Part shown: positions 1-8,229 of the stretch, piece after piece
Position numbering within the stretch: the first letter of the stretch is position 1
Layout of the letters: every line of letters begins with the position of its first letter
Source: Rhodoferax sp. GW822-FHT02A01
GTDB taxonomy: Bacteria; Pseudomonadota; Gammaproteobacteria; Burkholderiales; Burkholderiaceae_C
NCBI RefSeq assembly: GCF_038784515.1
Contig: NZ_CP152376.1
Location: 3,472,001 to 3,536,000 of the forward strand
Reading direction: 5' to 3'
Length of the DNA: 64,000 nt
Notes under the pieces: generated by a model
The model's input: only the letters and a program-made list of their open reading frames with translations
Databases searched by the model: none
What the model was told of the DNA's origin: nothing
Translations under genes and position numbers: made by a program

Positions 1-118
1 AATGAGGTATGACCTTCAGAACGCTTGCCTTTGCAACTCCAATCACATAATTTTATTGCGACAAAACCGGGGGTACTCTTGGGTAATATAACCACGCATT
101 GACAAACGGAGCTGCGCG

Positions 119-736
119 ATGAAAGAACAAGAATATTGGGAAAAAGTCTACACAACGAAGTCGGCGGACAACGTCAGTTGGTTTCAAGAGCATGCTACGC
201 GCTCGCTTGAAATCATCCGCTCGATCCACCCAAAGCCCGACGCCAGGGTCATCGATGTGGGCGGAGGCGCATCCACTCTGGTGGACGATATGTTAGCTGA
301 CGGCTTTGAACACATTTCGGTCCTTGACCTGTCGGCCAGCGCGCTCGAGGTTGCGCGCAAGCGGCTTGGCGTCAACGGCGAAAAGGTCGAATGGATCGCT
401 GGCGACATTCGCCATGTAGAGCTGCCTGAGCAGTCCTACGATATTTGGCATGATCGTGCCGTCTTCCATTTCCTGACCGACCCTGCGGATCGCTTGGCCT
501 ACGTCCAGCAAGTCATGAAAACCGTAAAACCCGGAGGGCATGTGATTGTCGCGACTTTCGCTCCCGACGGCCCTGAACAATACAGTGGCTTGCCCGTCGC
601 GCGTTATAACCACGTCCAATTGCACGGCGAGTTTGGACCAGCCTTTGAGCTGCTTGAACACGCCAGCGAAGAGCATAAAACCCCCTGGGGGTCGCTCCAG
701 CATTTCGTCTATTGCCATTGTCTCAAACCGAACTGA
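119..736 (+). CDS. Class I SAM-dependent methyltransferase
   Basis: This is a 205-residue soluble protein that should transfer a methyl group from S-adenosylmethionine. The glycine-rich SAM-binding motif I is visible as VIDVGGGAS near residues 44-52, followed by an acidic strand end (LDLSAS) and by a GDI motif near residue 95. The N-terminus (YWEKVYTTKSADNVSWFQ) is typical of small unassigned methyltransferases annotated as class I or trans-aconitate-like enzymes. The substrate cannot be told from sequence. The start is the only good ATG after a stretch of stops. The stop lies 5 nt before the next gene, a Cys-rich GDCCVxC protein, so the two are probably cotranscribed. Confidence 0.85.
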   Translation: MKEQEYWEKVYTTKSADNVSWFQEHATRSLEIIRSIHPKPDARVIDVGGGASTLVDDMLADGFEHISVLDLSASALEVARKRLGVNGEKVEWIAGDIRHVELPEQSYDIWHDRAVFHFLTDPADRLAYVQQVMKTVKPGGHVIVATFAPDGPEQYSGLPVARYNHVQLHGEFGPAFELLEHASEEHKTPWGSLQHFVYCHCLKPN

Positions 737-741
737 CTTGC

Positions 742-984
742 ATGGACGCGACCATCCAAACGAAGTCAGTGTTGACCTGCCCTGAATGTGGCCACAAAGC
801 AGAGCTTGAAATGCCGAGCGACGCGTGCCAGTTTTTCTATGAATGCGAAGCCTGCAAGGCTGTCCTGCGGCCGCTTGCAGGCGAGTGCTGCGTCTTTTGC
901 AGCTACGGGACGGTCAAATGTCCCCCCATCCAAGAAGCATTGGCGGGCGATTCTGCTTCATCGTGCTGCAAAGGTTGCGATTGA
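742..984 (+). CDS. Cys-rich GDCCVxC-type small protein
   Basis: This 80-residue protein has 12 cysteines. They form a CPEC pair (13/16), a C29/C35/C38 group, the signature GECCVFCSYG with C60 (residues 47-60), and a C-terminal CCKGC. The signature matches the GDCCVxC small-protein family, which I know from proteobacterial metal-resistance and redox neighbourhoods; its function is not established. Metal binding is an inference from the Cys spacing. The ATG at 742 is preferred to the in-frame codon at 712, which lies inside the upstream methyltransferase gene. The 5-nt gap suggests a shared transcript with that gene. Confidence 0.75.
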   Translation: MDATIQTKSVLTCPECGHKAELEMPSDACQFFYECEACKAVLRPLAGECCVFCSYGTVKCPPIQEALAGDSASSCCKGCD

Positions 985-1021
985 CCTAGCGTGGGGAGAC
1001 TTGTTTGCGATGGGTTTCCTT

Positions 1022-2149
1022 CTATTTTGGAATCACCAACTTCTGACCAACCGAAATGAAGTTAGGGTTAGCCAAATTGTTGCGACTTTGAATTTCTGGA
1101 TAGCGCATCTTGTCACCCAGGTGGGTCTGAGCAATCGTACTTAAAGTGTCACCGCGAACCACCACATAGACCGTTTCGTTGCTGCCAGCAGCCCGGGCTG
1201 TGGCAACTTTATTGCTCATAAAGTAAGTCTTGAGCATCTCGGTATACCCGTCCGTGGCAGTCACCTTGCGAATTGCAGCATTCAAGGCTTCAAGCAAATC
1301 CCTATCGCCAGCGCGAACACCGATTTTGTACTCAATGTCACTGCCCGCAATCTTGGGTGAAACAAACTGCATATCAGTACCCTCCAGTTCAGATACTGCA
1401 AAGGGATAGTCGTACATCACAGCGTCGACCTGATGAGAATCGACGAAACCCACAATCCATTTGCCATTCTGGTCAGCCTTGTCGGAGAGTTCGACGAGCC
1501 GCGAGTTAGGGAACTTGAGTTTGGCGAAGGCCATGGCATCAGGATCGCCCTTGAGCACACCGATGGTCTTGCCATTGGCGGTCTCTACGGACGCGATGTT
1601 GGAACTCTTTTGAGCAATCAACGCGTAACCAAAGTCCTTTACGTAAGGAATCGTGTAGACGACCCCCTTCAGGTCCTCGTCGTTGAAGGTCAACCCGTCA
1701 ATGGCAATGTCAACCACGTTTCCTTCGAGCAATTGCTTGGGAACCTTTTCATATGCATCCACCTCGTGGCTGATGTCGAGCTTTATCTGTTGGCCACCAA
1801 ATTCGCTCTGAGAGAACAGGGCCTTCATAAAGTCCACATTGAAACCTTTGGGGTTGCCGCGGTTGTCGTGGAAATAGAAAGGCTTGGAAGGATTTTGCGC
1901 ACTCACACGCACCAACCCGGTCTTAAGGATGTTGGATAGTGCACGGCCATTCTGTGTAGACGCGGAATTGCCTGAGACGTTGGGTTTGGCGTCATTCCAA
2001 TCAGACCCACCACCATTGGACGTGGCGACCGTCGCAGCTCCATCCCTGTGCAGTAGGTGATCGACTTTGGCTTTGTATCCGTCGTCCACAAAGTAACCAC
2101 CTACCAACACCAACAACAGGATGACGATTCCGGAAAGTACTTTATTCAT
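1022..2149 (-). CDS. Membrane-anchored SBP_bac_3 protein with C-terminal LysM
   Basis: The protein has 375 residues. An N-terminal hydrophobic segment (about residues 5-21) looks like an uncleaved anchor or signal. Residues about 74-310 are a family 3 extracellular solute-binding domain (amino-acid binding-protein fold). The last 50 residues form a LysM peptidoglycan-binding domain with VVRGDTLSTIA and the ending NPNFISVGQKLVIPK. There is no lipobox. No permease or ATPase gene is adjacent, so this is unlikely to be an ordinary importer component; a wall-attached sensor or lytic-enzyme-like role is possible. It starts 11 nt after the stop of the gene at 2161-3021 and is probably cotranscribed with it. 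Confidence 0.8.
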   Translation of the reverse strand: MNKVLSGIVILLLVLVGGYFVDDGYKAKVDHLLHRDGAATVATSNGGGSDWNDAKPNVSGNSASTQNGRALSNILKTGLVRVSAQNPSKPFYFHDNRGNPKGFNVDFMKALFSQSEFGGQQIKLDISHEVDAYEKVPKQLLEGNVVDIAIDGLTFNDEDLKGVVYTIPYVKDFGYALIAQKSSNIASVETANGKTIGVLKGDPDAMAFAKLKFPNSRLVELSDKADQNGKWIVGFVDSHQVDAVMYDYPFAVSELEGTDMQFVSPKIAGSDIEYKIGVRAGDRDLLEALNAAIRKVTATDGYTEMLKTYFMSNKVATARAAGSNETVYVVVRGDTLSTIAQTHLGDKMRYPEIQSRNNLANPNFISVGQKLVIPK

Positions 2150-2160
2150 GGGTTGCTTTT

Positions 2161-3021
2161 TCAGTTGAGGGATTTGATGTTCTTGGCGCCTTCTGCCGAA
2201 TCGAGTCCCGGCAAGGACGGGCTAGGCGTGTTGTTCAGCAAATCAGCGCGATTCATCGTGGTGCCACCCTTGGCCACGGAGTCAGCCAATACTGACGCAT
2301 CCATCTCCGCAAAAGCACGGTTGATGGAGTTCACCACAGCGTCGATGGCGGCATCCGCTTTGAGCTGCTCCATCGGATCCCCACCATCCACTCCACCCAA
2401 CGCATTTACCTTGATCAAGGCCTGACTCATCTTCCAGTTGGCCGTCAAAAATGCGATTTTGTCATCCATCAGTTTGATGTTTTCGATGAGTTCCTTGTAC
2501 TTGTCATTCTTGTAGGCCAATGCCTTCTTCATGGTGATCAGTTGCTCCCGGTAACGGGGTGCGGTTTCAGGATATTTCTTTGCAAAGTCAGCGGTCATTG
2601 TCTCAAAGTTGTTGACTTCGGTGCTGTAGGCGGTAATGCCTTCCAGGTACTTGGCTGCACGCGCCTTATAGGCCTGTGACTGCGAAGTAGCGGTCTCGAT
2701 CGGATTTTCAGAGGCGGTTTTCACCACTTTCTGAATATGCGAAATCTTCTCGTTATCCAGTGCGCGATACTTTGCATTTGCAACTTTCAAGGCAATTACC
2801 GGAGCTGCGTTGTAGCCAATAAAGGCCAACGCACCAAACGCTGCAAGGCCAACAATTCCCTTGATCGCCAGGTAAGCCAACGGCCCCAGCACGGCGCAGA
2901 CCACCAACATGACGCCGATCTTGACGATCTTGGCTAGATTTTGCTGCTTCAATTCGACTTCATTCATAGAGGCGCCTTTAGGTGTCGGGGTTGTGTTTTG
3001 TTTGAATTGTTCAATTGGCAT
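2161..3021 (-). CDS. Unrecognised membrane/coiled-coil protein
   Basis: I do not recognise this family. The 286-residue product has two close hydrophobic segments near residues 30-75, rich in Ala, Val and Gly, followed by a long charged helical region of about 150 residues that could form coiled coils, loosely like PspA or TelA-type proteins. The tail is Asn/Ser/Pro-rich. The ATG at 3021 is chosen because AAGGA lies 7 nt upstream; a GTG at 3039 directly after the toxin stop codon is also in frame. The gene is followed closely by the binding-protein/LysM gene, so the two may work together at the envelope, which is inference from position only. Confidence 0.7.
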   Translation of the reverse strand: MPIEQFKQNTTPTPKGASMNEVELKQQNLAKIVKIGVMLVVCAVLGPLAYLAIKGIVGLAAFGALAFIGYNAAPVIALKVANAKYRALDNEKISHIQKVVKTASENPIETATSQSQAYKARAAKYLEGITAYSTEVNNFETMTADFAKKYPETAPRYREQLITMKKALAYKNDKYKELIENIKLMDDKIAFLTANWKMSQALIKVNALGGVDGGDPMEQLKADAAIDAVVNSINRAFAEMDASVLADSVAKGGTTMNRADLLNNTPSPSLPGLDSAEGAKNIKSLN

Positions 3022-3039
3022 GTTGTTGTCCTTGTGCAC

Positions 3040-3408
3040 TTAGACGCAGATCGAGATGATCCCGTTCAACTCTTCACATGCCGATTCAAATACCGTTGGT
3101 GGCACTTGCTTCCACGCGTGCGGTCGAGCGCCGCGGTTGCGCCACGCGAATGACTTTGGCTGATGCGCCAACACGAAGCAGACCTCACCTCTGGGTGACG
3201 TAAATTTGACGGCAAATGGGTTGGTTTCATTGCTGGGTGCATGGGTCATCGGCAATCCGATTACGAGGTTGGTGCGCTCGTTGAACGCCTTGGATGACAA
3301 CACCAACATTGGATGTTCGTCCTTCATCTCCGAGCCCACTTGCGGATTGAAATCGATCCAGATCATGTCGCGCCGATCTGGCACCCAGAGCTTGCTCGGA
3401 GTCGCCAT
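3040..3408 (-). CDS. MazF/PemK-family toxin (endoribonuclease)
   Basis: This 122-residue protein has the PemK/MazF pattern: an N-terminal PDRRDMIWIDFNPQVGSE segment (the loop that normally carries the RGDIVWvdfdP motif), HPMLVLSS, then LVIGLPMTH and a C-terminal helix with ELNGII. Family members cleave mRNA and are neutralised by the product of the gene just upstream. The start codon overlaps the antitoxin stop (TGATG at 3406-3410), the usual translational coupling of such pairs. The canonical RGD is RRD here, which is a mild deviation. It is likely autoregulated together with the antitoxin. Confidence 0.85.
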   Translation of the reverse strand: MATPSKLWVPDRRDMIWIDFNPQVGSEMKDEHPMLVLSSKAFNERTNLVIGLPMTHAPSNETNPFAVKFTSPRGEVCFVLAHQPKSFAWRNRGARPHAWKQVPPTVFESACEELNGIISICV

Positions 3409-3668
3409 CAGAACACTTCAGCGCCGACACGGCCAGTCGCCATGACTTCGCCGCCGTGAATGACTGGGTCAAACGCCTTGAGCTTTTGAGCCAACGTCAA
3501 TTTAGGCTTGCCTACAGTGCGCAAGAACACACCACCCTCAACCACTTCCACTTTGATCGGCAGACCACGGGTAAACCGCGCAGCCTTGGCCACTGGGGCA
3601 GTGATACGCACCGCAAGGCCGTTGCCCCACTCCTGGACCGTCTGCTCAACTGAAACTGCTACCGTCAT
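3408..3668 (-). CDS. MazE-like antitoxin (AbrB/SpoVT fold)
   Basis: This 86-residue protein shows the AbrB-type swapped-hairpin pattern VQEWGNGLAVRITAPVAKAA followed by the KVEVVEGGVFL strand. It ends with an unstructured acidic tail that would wrap the toxin. The ATG at 3668 is preferred to earlier in-frame codons because GAGAGG sits at the right distance and the conserved domain begins immediately after it. Known family members bind both the toxin and their own promoter. It precedes and overlaps the toxin gene. Confidence 0.85.
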   Translation of the reverse strand: MTVAVSVEQTVQEWGNGLAVRITAPVAKAARFTRGLPIKVEVVEGGVFLRTVGKPKLTLAQKLKAFDPVIHGGEVMATGRVGAEVF

Positions 3669-3827
3669 TTGAACACCTCTCTGAAATGTTGATACAAGTT
3701 TATACGAGTCCATCCTGTGTGTCAACATGTATCAACCACTCTCTGGGACAAATGCGACCAATAGGCCGCGGCAAGCCCCCTTTTGATTCATCCTGGTCCA
3801 CAGACTCGGCACGACGCAATAACGAAA

Positions 3828-4424
3828 TCACCGTCGGTGAAACTTTGTCTCGTGAATGGCATTTGCGCCGCGCAGCCGTCTTAGGTCTTCTTCGCCAAAG
3901 TCATCAAATTCCTCCACGTCAATCGCCCGATCCATCTGCTCTGGCAGGGACTCCGTCGACTGCATAGAACGAGGCTGCCTCTGTCCCATGCGTGTCCGTT
4001 TTTCGCTCCTTGTGTTCTGGCGTGGACCTGAACGATCTTCTGCCTGGCTTTTGGCTTGGCCCAGCAAGGCAACAAAGTGTGTTGCTTGACTGTCGACTTG
4101 CATTCGAAACGAATAACCCACTTTGAGTCTGGTGTGTAGCTGGTTACCCTTGAGATAAGCATGCCCTGCAGGCACTGCGACGTCGCCATCATTGGGCGTG
4201 AAGACAATGGCCATGTCGCATGTCTGTCTCCAGAGCTCACAATTGAAGAGTTCGGTTTTGTTGCCCCCAAAGACTCGCAATTCCAACGACAACCTGGCGT
4301 GCGCGGCGTCGTAAAACAGGGTGGCTACGGCCACCTCCCATTTCACATGCACCGCAGATGGGTCATAGCATCTGTTTAATGGTTTTGTGGCGCATAGCTC
4401 AGCGTAACGGAGATACAGTTTCAT
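3828..4424 (-). CDS. Hypothetical protein
   Basis: The 198-residue product is not recognised. The first 130 residues alternate beta-type hydrophobic stretches with charged ones. The remainder is low-complexity and polar, rich in Arg, Gln and Glu, with an acidic patch (EEFDDFGEED). No signal peptide or membrane segment is seen and no strong ribosome-binding site precedes the ATG. It is convergent with nothing and divergent from the HD-GYP-like gene at 4547. It could be a real lineage-specific protein or a fortuitous open frame. Confidence 0.5.
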   Translation of the reverse strand: MKLYLRYAELCATKPLNRCYDPSAVHVKWEVAVATLFYDAAHARLSLELRVFGGNKTELFNCELWRQTCDMAIVFTPNDGDVAVPAGHAYLKGNQLHTRLKVGYSFRMQVDSQATHFVALLGQAKSQAEDRSGPRQNTRSEKRTRMGQRQPRSMQSTESLPEQMDRAIDVEEFDDFGEEDLRRLRGANAIHETKFHRR

Positions 4425-4546
4425 CGGTATTGCTGGCTAACAAGAGGTCTTGCCATACATCTTTATAGAATCCATCTCAACGTCTGGTTTTCGGACGGAT
4501 GCTTCATAGATGTTCAAAATGAACTGGCAATAGCACTGAGTAGCAC

Positions 4547-5875
4547 ATGACCGATTCTGCAGAGATACAAACAGACAGCAAACATTTCACAAGGGCCGTA
4601 ACAGATTTCGGAGAGAGAAAACCCGTCTTGGCCACAGCACCCATTTTCAATGACAAGGGCATCAAAGTTGCTGAGAAAGGTGTGGCTATCAACGCCGACA
4701 TGTACGAGCGCTTGATGCAGCACCGATTGTCAGAGCCTATTGAAAATCTGGTATCGAGCGCTTCCACCGTCGATGGCAAGTTTCTGCGTGAGACTGCAGA
4801 AAATCTGTTCCTGCAAATCCCCTTCCTTGCCCGCATGGCCGCTGACGCCGGCATGAGAGAATTGCTGCTGGATGTCGTTTCCAAAATCTCTTTGCCAGCA
4901 CCCATTGCATTCCAGGTGACTTTATGCAGCGAAGTGCAGTATGACAGTTTCATTCATGGCGTGCAGGTCGCATTGATTTCTGCCTGGCTTGCCAAGACAC
5001 CCACCTCATTGCGATTTGATGTTGGCATGGCAGCTACCGTAGGGCTGGTACATGATTTGGGCATGCTCCACCTTGATCCGGTCTTGTTGCAGCCAGAACA
5101 AGTCTTGAGCCGCACCCTGCGGCGGCAGCTGTATACGCATCCCCTGATCAGTGCGATGCTATTGAAACGTCACCACGAGTTCCCCAAGGAGGCGGTGCGT
5201 GCAGTGGAAGAGCACCATGAAAGCCTGAATGGCTCAGGCTACCCGCGCAATCTGGCGGGAGACGCCATTAGCCCTTCGGGTCGCATTCTGGGATTGGCCG
5301 CAGTGGTTGCTGCTATGTTCTCACATGAAAGACGCGCACCTGAAATGCGCCTGTCCGTCTTGCTTCGCATGAACATGCACCGTTACGACAGCGTACACGT
5401 TGAGAGAGTGATGCGCTTGCTGCGACCGGACCAGGATGCCGCCAATGCGATGAGCCTAGTGTTGGAAGATCCCGTGCGACGCTTGATGGACATCGAGGAC
5501 GCTATTGCCCATTGGCCCAGCACGCTCATGAAGACGCCCGGCCTATCTAAAGAACGGCTATATGGACTCAATGCGTTGGCAGCACAAACAGCGCAGTTGC
5601 AGCGCGCCCTTGCCACGGTGGGTGTAGCCCGGGAGCAACTGGTGCAAATTGGAGATGGCATACAGGACGATATCGTGAAAGTCGAATTGTCTTTGCTTGC
5701 CATAGAGGCTGCTTGGCAATTGCGTTCTATGGCCAGACAAACCCGACGCAGATGGCACGCAGACCATGGCGAGGCATACCCTGATGAACTGCAATCATGG
5801 TTGGACAGAGTGGATGACCTGACGGACGAGGGGTCCTTTCATTCAGGTGATACGACCAAAACACACGGAACATAA
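4547..5875 (+). CDS. HD-GYP-like domain protein, probably ligand-poor
   Basis: The 442-residue product has an unassigned N-terminal region of about 130 residues and then an HD-GYP core. Visible motifs are HGVQVALISAWL, VHDLGMLHLDP (HD), HPLISAMLLKR, and EEHHESLNGSGYP (the GYP motif). Canonical HD-GYP proteins hydrolyse cyclic di-GMP at a metal centre. Here the usual HDIGK lysine is Met, and the later Asp-containing segment (avaDvyDA in active members) reads LGLAAVVAAMF, so a metal ligand seems lost. It may therefore bind rather than cleave. The C-terminal 150 residues are helical. It stands alone, reading away from the gene at 3828-4424. Confidence 0.75.
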   Translation: MTDSAEIQTDSKHFTRAVTDFGERKPVLATAPIFNDKGIKVAEKGVAINADMYERLMQHRLSEPIENLVSSASTVDGKFLRETAENLFLQIPFLARMAADAGMRELLLDVVSKISLPAPIAFQVTLCSEVQYDSFIHGVQVALISAWLAKTPTSLRFDVGMAATVGLVHDLGMLHLDPVLLQPEQVLSRTLRRQLYTHPLISAMLLKRHHEFPKEAVRAVEEHHESLNGSGYPRNLAGDAISPSGRILGLAAVVAAMFSHERRAPEMRLSVLLRMNMHRYDSVHVERVMRLLRPDQDAANAMSLVLEDPVRRLMDIEDAIAHWPSTLMKTPGLSKERLYGLNALAAQTAQLQRALATVGVAREQLVQIGDGIQDDIVKVELSLLAIEAAWQLRSMARQTRRRWHADHGEAYPDELQSWLDRVDDLTDEGSFHSGDTTKTHGT

Positions 5876-6241
5876 ATCGCACCACCTGATTTCAGTGTCG
5901 AGCTCTAAGTCGTCTATGTCAGAGTTCTGAAATCGTTGTGAAGCCCCGGACCCGATGACTGCAAACTGGAAATTCAACCTGCAATGTGACGTCGGAACTT
6001 TGTTTCCTTGCTGCGACGCGCTCACCCATGAACTCGACCAAGACTGCGCGCCTGACTTTGGCGTATAAGGCCACTTTCGTGTACATCCTCTCTGCTTTTC
6101 CAGAACCAATCTGGGATCACAGGATAGGCTTGGGACTGGTAACCACTTACACCGCCATTACATGAGGAAATGATGCAAGAGCGTTGTGTTTTTGTTGACC
6201 ACTCAACAGTGCATCGCTGAGCTATCCAGATGCTTCCGGTG
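5876..6241 (+). other. Intergenic, no gene seen
   Basis: No convincing open frame, RNA or hairpin is visible in this stretch. It separates the HD-GYP-like gene from an IS6-family remnant and may contain IS flanking debris. Confidence 0.5.
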
Positions 6242-6727
6242 TTGACGTCAATCTTTCGGCGACGTAAACGACTAGTCGGGCAGAGTAGACGGCTTGACGA
6301 GGCCTATATCGAAGTAGCCGGTCAGTGGAAGTACCTCTATCGCGCTGTCGATCGTTCTGGCGACACGGCGGACTTCCTCCTCACTGCCAACTGAGATCTG
6401 GCCTCGGCGCGGCGCTTTCTGGAGCGCGCAATCAACCTGGACGAAGTACCTAACTAGATCGCCATCGACAAGAGCGGCGCCAACACGGCCGCCAATGAAA
6501 GTGTCAAAGTTGATGCCTGCGTCGACATCCTGATGCGCCAGAATAAATATCTGAACAACTTCATCGAGCGGATCACGCGACCAATGCTTGGGTTCCAAGC
6601 ATTTTGGAGCGCTGGGCTCATCATCGCCCGAATCGAAACCATGCATACGATCAAGACGGGGCAGATAAGCCGTTCCACCGGTCAAACCATGTCCGCAGCC
6701 AATCAGTTCTACAGCCTTGCCGTCTGA
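6242..6727 (+). pseudogene. IS6-family transposase remnant
   Basis: Read in one frame ending at the TGA at 6725-6727, the sequence gives FRRRKRLVGQ, DEAYIEVAGQWKYLYRAVDR, IAIDKSGANTAA, MLGFQAFWSAG and MSAANQFYSLAV, an unmistakable IS6/IS26-type DDE transposase. Two in-frame stops interrupt it (TGA after LLTAN at about 6391, TAG after DEVPN at about 6456). The segment normally reading IERDHRAIKR is collapsed to IER, losing about seven residues beside the third catalytic acid. The N-terminal third is absent. It cannot encode an active enzyme. No clear terminal inverted repeats were found. Confidence 0.85.
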
Positions 6728-7292
6728 TCGTAAGACTAGCTGAGCGCCTTTTTCCGGCCGGACCCCACTTCCTCGACAAAACTTCGAGATTTACAACGCA
6801 CCACATACAAAGCATTTTTCAACCTGAAGACTAGGACTTGTTCCCCAGGAGAATAGATGTGAAGTTATCAATGGCACTAGCATTTGCAAAAGCTCATTTC
6901 GTACATGACTGTTAATGGCCTTCCATCATTTTGATACTGCAGTATCCACGGCAATACTCTTTTCTCACCTGTTTCGAGAGCCAATCTGTGCATTGCATAA
7001 CGTATGGAGGCAGAGTGCAGTGGCAAGTCAATCTTGTATTTTTTATGTATTGGTTTCGTGTCGCGTCACCAAATACGCCTTACTCGATCTCTGAAGAACG
7101 TCTGCAGGCAACGCGATTTGTAATCGTCTCGTAACTTCCCTTCAAGGAGTATCAATCAAGTCATGATAGTATTTACCCTAATAAGTAAATTGATTTGAAT
7201 CAACTTTTGATAACGTAAGCATGCAGCGCTTGGAACAAGGTCCTATTTCAATTTGGGCATGAAGGTGAGTTCTATCCGAGGGAGGGGTGGTC
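6728..7292 (+). other. Intergenic leader of the EAL gene
   Basis: No gene is seen here. The right half is AT-rich and carries the 21-bp motif at 7167-7187 that recurs upstream of the MCP gene at 18164. A Shine-Dalgarno-like GGGAGG lies at about 7280, just before the EAL start codon. Confidence 0.5.
7167..7187 (+). promoter_or_regulatory. 21-bp motif shared by two signalling genes (copy 1)
   Basis: The sequence from 7167 to 7187, with core ATTTACCCTAATAAGTA, is identical over 21 bp to 18022-18042. Here it lies about 105 bp upstream of the EAL/MCP pair. This copy is part of a longer inverted repeat: ATTTAC at 7171-7176 and GTAAAT at 7185-7190 with an 8-nt spacer. It may be an operator or promoter element; which protein would bind is unknown. 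Confidence 0.6.
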
Positions 7293-8186
7293 ATGAGTTT
7301 TATCAACCAATTGGAGGCGGGTTCCGATGTTCAGCGGGATCTGTCGAAGTTCATTGCTGATTGGAACCCCAATCCAAGTCGGAACGTTCGAATCCTTTTT
7401 GACGCCAATTTAGGCTTCTACGCACACCATTGCGGTATTGTGCTGCGGTCGGTTTTTCAGCCAATATTTTCGATATCAAAATCCATCCCAACGGGTCATG
7501 AAGCCTTGCTGAGAGCAACGGATGGCTCTGGCTTAAGCATTTCCCCTGAAAGAGTTTTCGAACAGACTGCCGGATTGAAGGACACGATCTTTCTTGATCG
7601 CATTTGTCGCATGCTGCATGTCGTGAACTTTTCTCGTCAGGCCCCCGGGGACGTCAACCTGTACCTAAACATGGACGGGCGCAATCTGATGACCATCAAC
7701 AGCGGGCAGCACGGGCGCTTTTTCGGGCCACTTCTGGAAATGTGCGGCTTACCTCAAAGAGCACTTGTCTTGGAGATTTTAGAGTCACGTATCAGTGACC
7801 ATGATCGCCTAGTCGAAGCGGTGTCCGCCTATACCAATCAAGGTTTCAAAATCGCGATTGACGATTTCGGTGCACGTGATTCGAACTTCGACCGACTTTG
7901 GATGCTGTCACCTCAGGTGGTGAAGATGGACCGCGCGCTTATTGTCAAGGCAGACGAAGATTCGCGCGTGAGGCGAATGCTGCCTAAATTGGTTGAAATT
8001 GTGCACGACTTGGAGGCAGAGGTTATTTTCGAAGGCATTGAAACTGAAGCTCAGCAAACCATTGCGAGAGACGCCGGCGCAGATATGGTGCAAGGGTTCA
8101 TGCATGCCAGACCTTCAGCTGCGATTTTTTGGCCAGCTGAGTCGACTCTGACATTTGGTGCAAGCAACGACCGAAAAGTGGCGTAG
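7293..8186 (+). CDS. EAL-domain cyclic-di-GMP phosphodiesterase
   Basis: The 297-residue product is essentially a stand-alone EAL domain with a 60-residue N-terminal extension. Catalytic motifs all look present: HEALLR (the EAL motif), NLYLNMDGRNL with the metal-binding Asn, LEILESRI, IAIDDFGA, VVKMDRAL with the catalytic Lys, and FEGIETEAQ. It should linearise cyclic di-GMP to pGpG. The ATG at 7293 follows GGGAGG by 7 nt; a GTG at 7287 is less well placed. The next gene, an MCP, starts 43 nt after its stop, so the two are likely one transcript, linking cyclic-di-GMP turnover to chemotaxis or motility. Confidence 0.9.
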   Translation: MSFINQLEAGSDVQRDLSKFIADWNPNPSRNVRILFDANLGFYAHHCGIVLRSVFQPIFSISKSIPTGHEALLRATDGSGLSISPERVFEQTAGLKDTIFLDRICRMLHVVNFSRQAPGDVNLYLNMDGRNLMTINSGQHGRFFGPLLEMCGLPQRALVLEILESRISDHDRLVEAVSAYTNQGFKIAIDDFGARDSNFDRLWMLSPQVVKMDRALIVKADEDSRVRRMLPKLVEIVHDLEAEVIFEGIETEAQQTIARDAGADMVQGFMHARPSAAIFWPAESTLTFGASNDRKVA

Positions 8187-8229
8187 CCGAAAAGTCAATG
8201 GCCTTCAATCAGTACAAACAGGGAAAATT

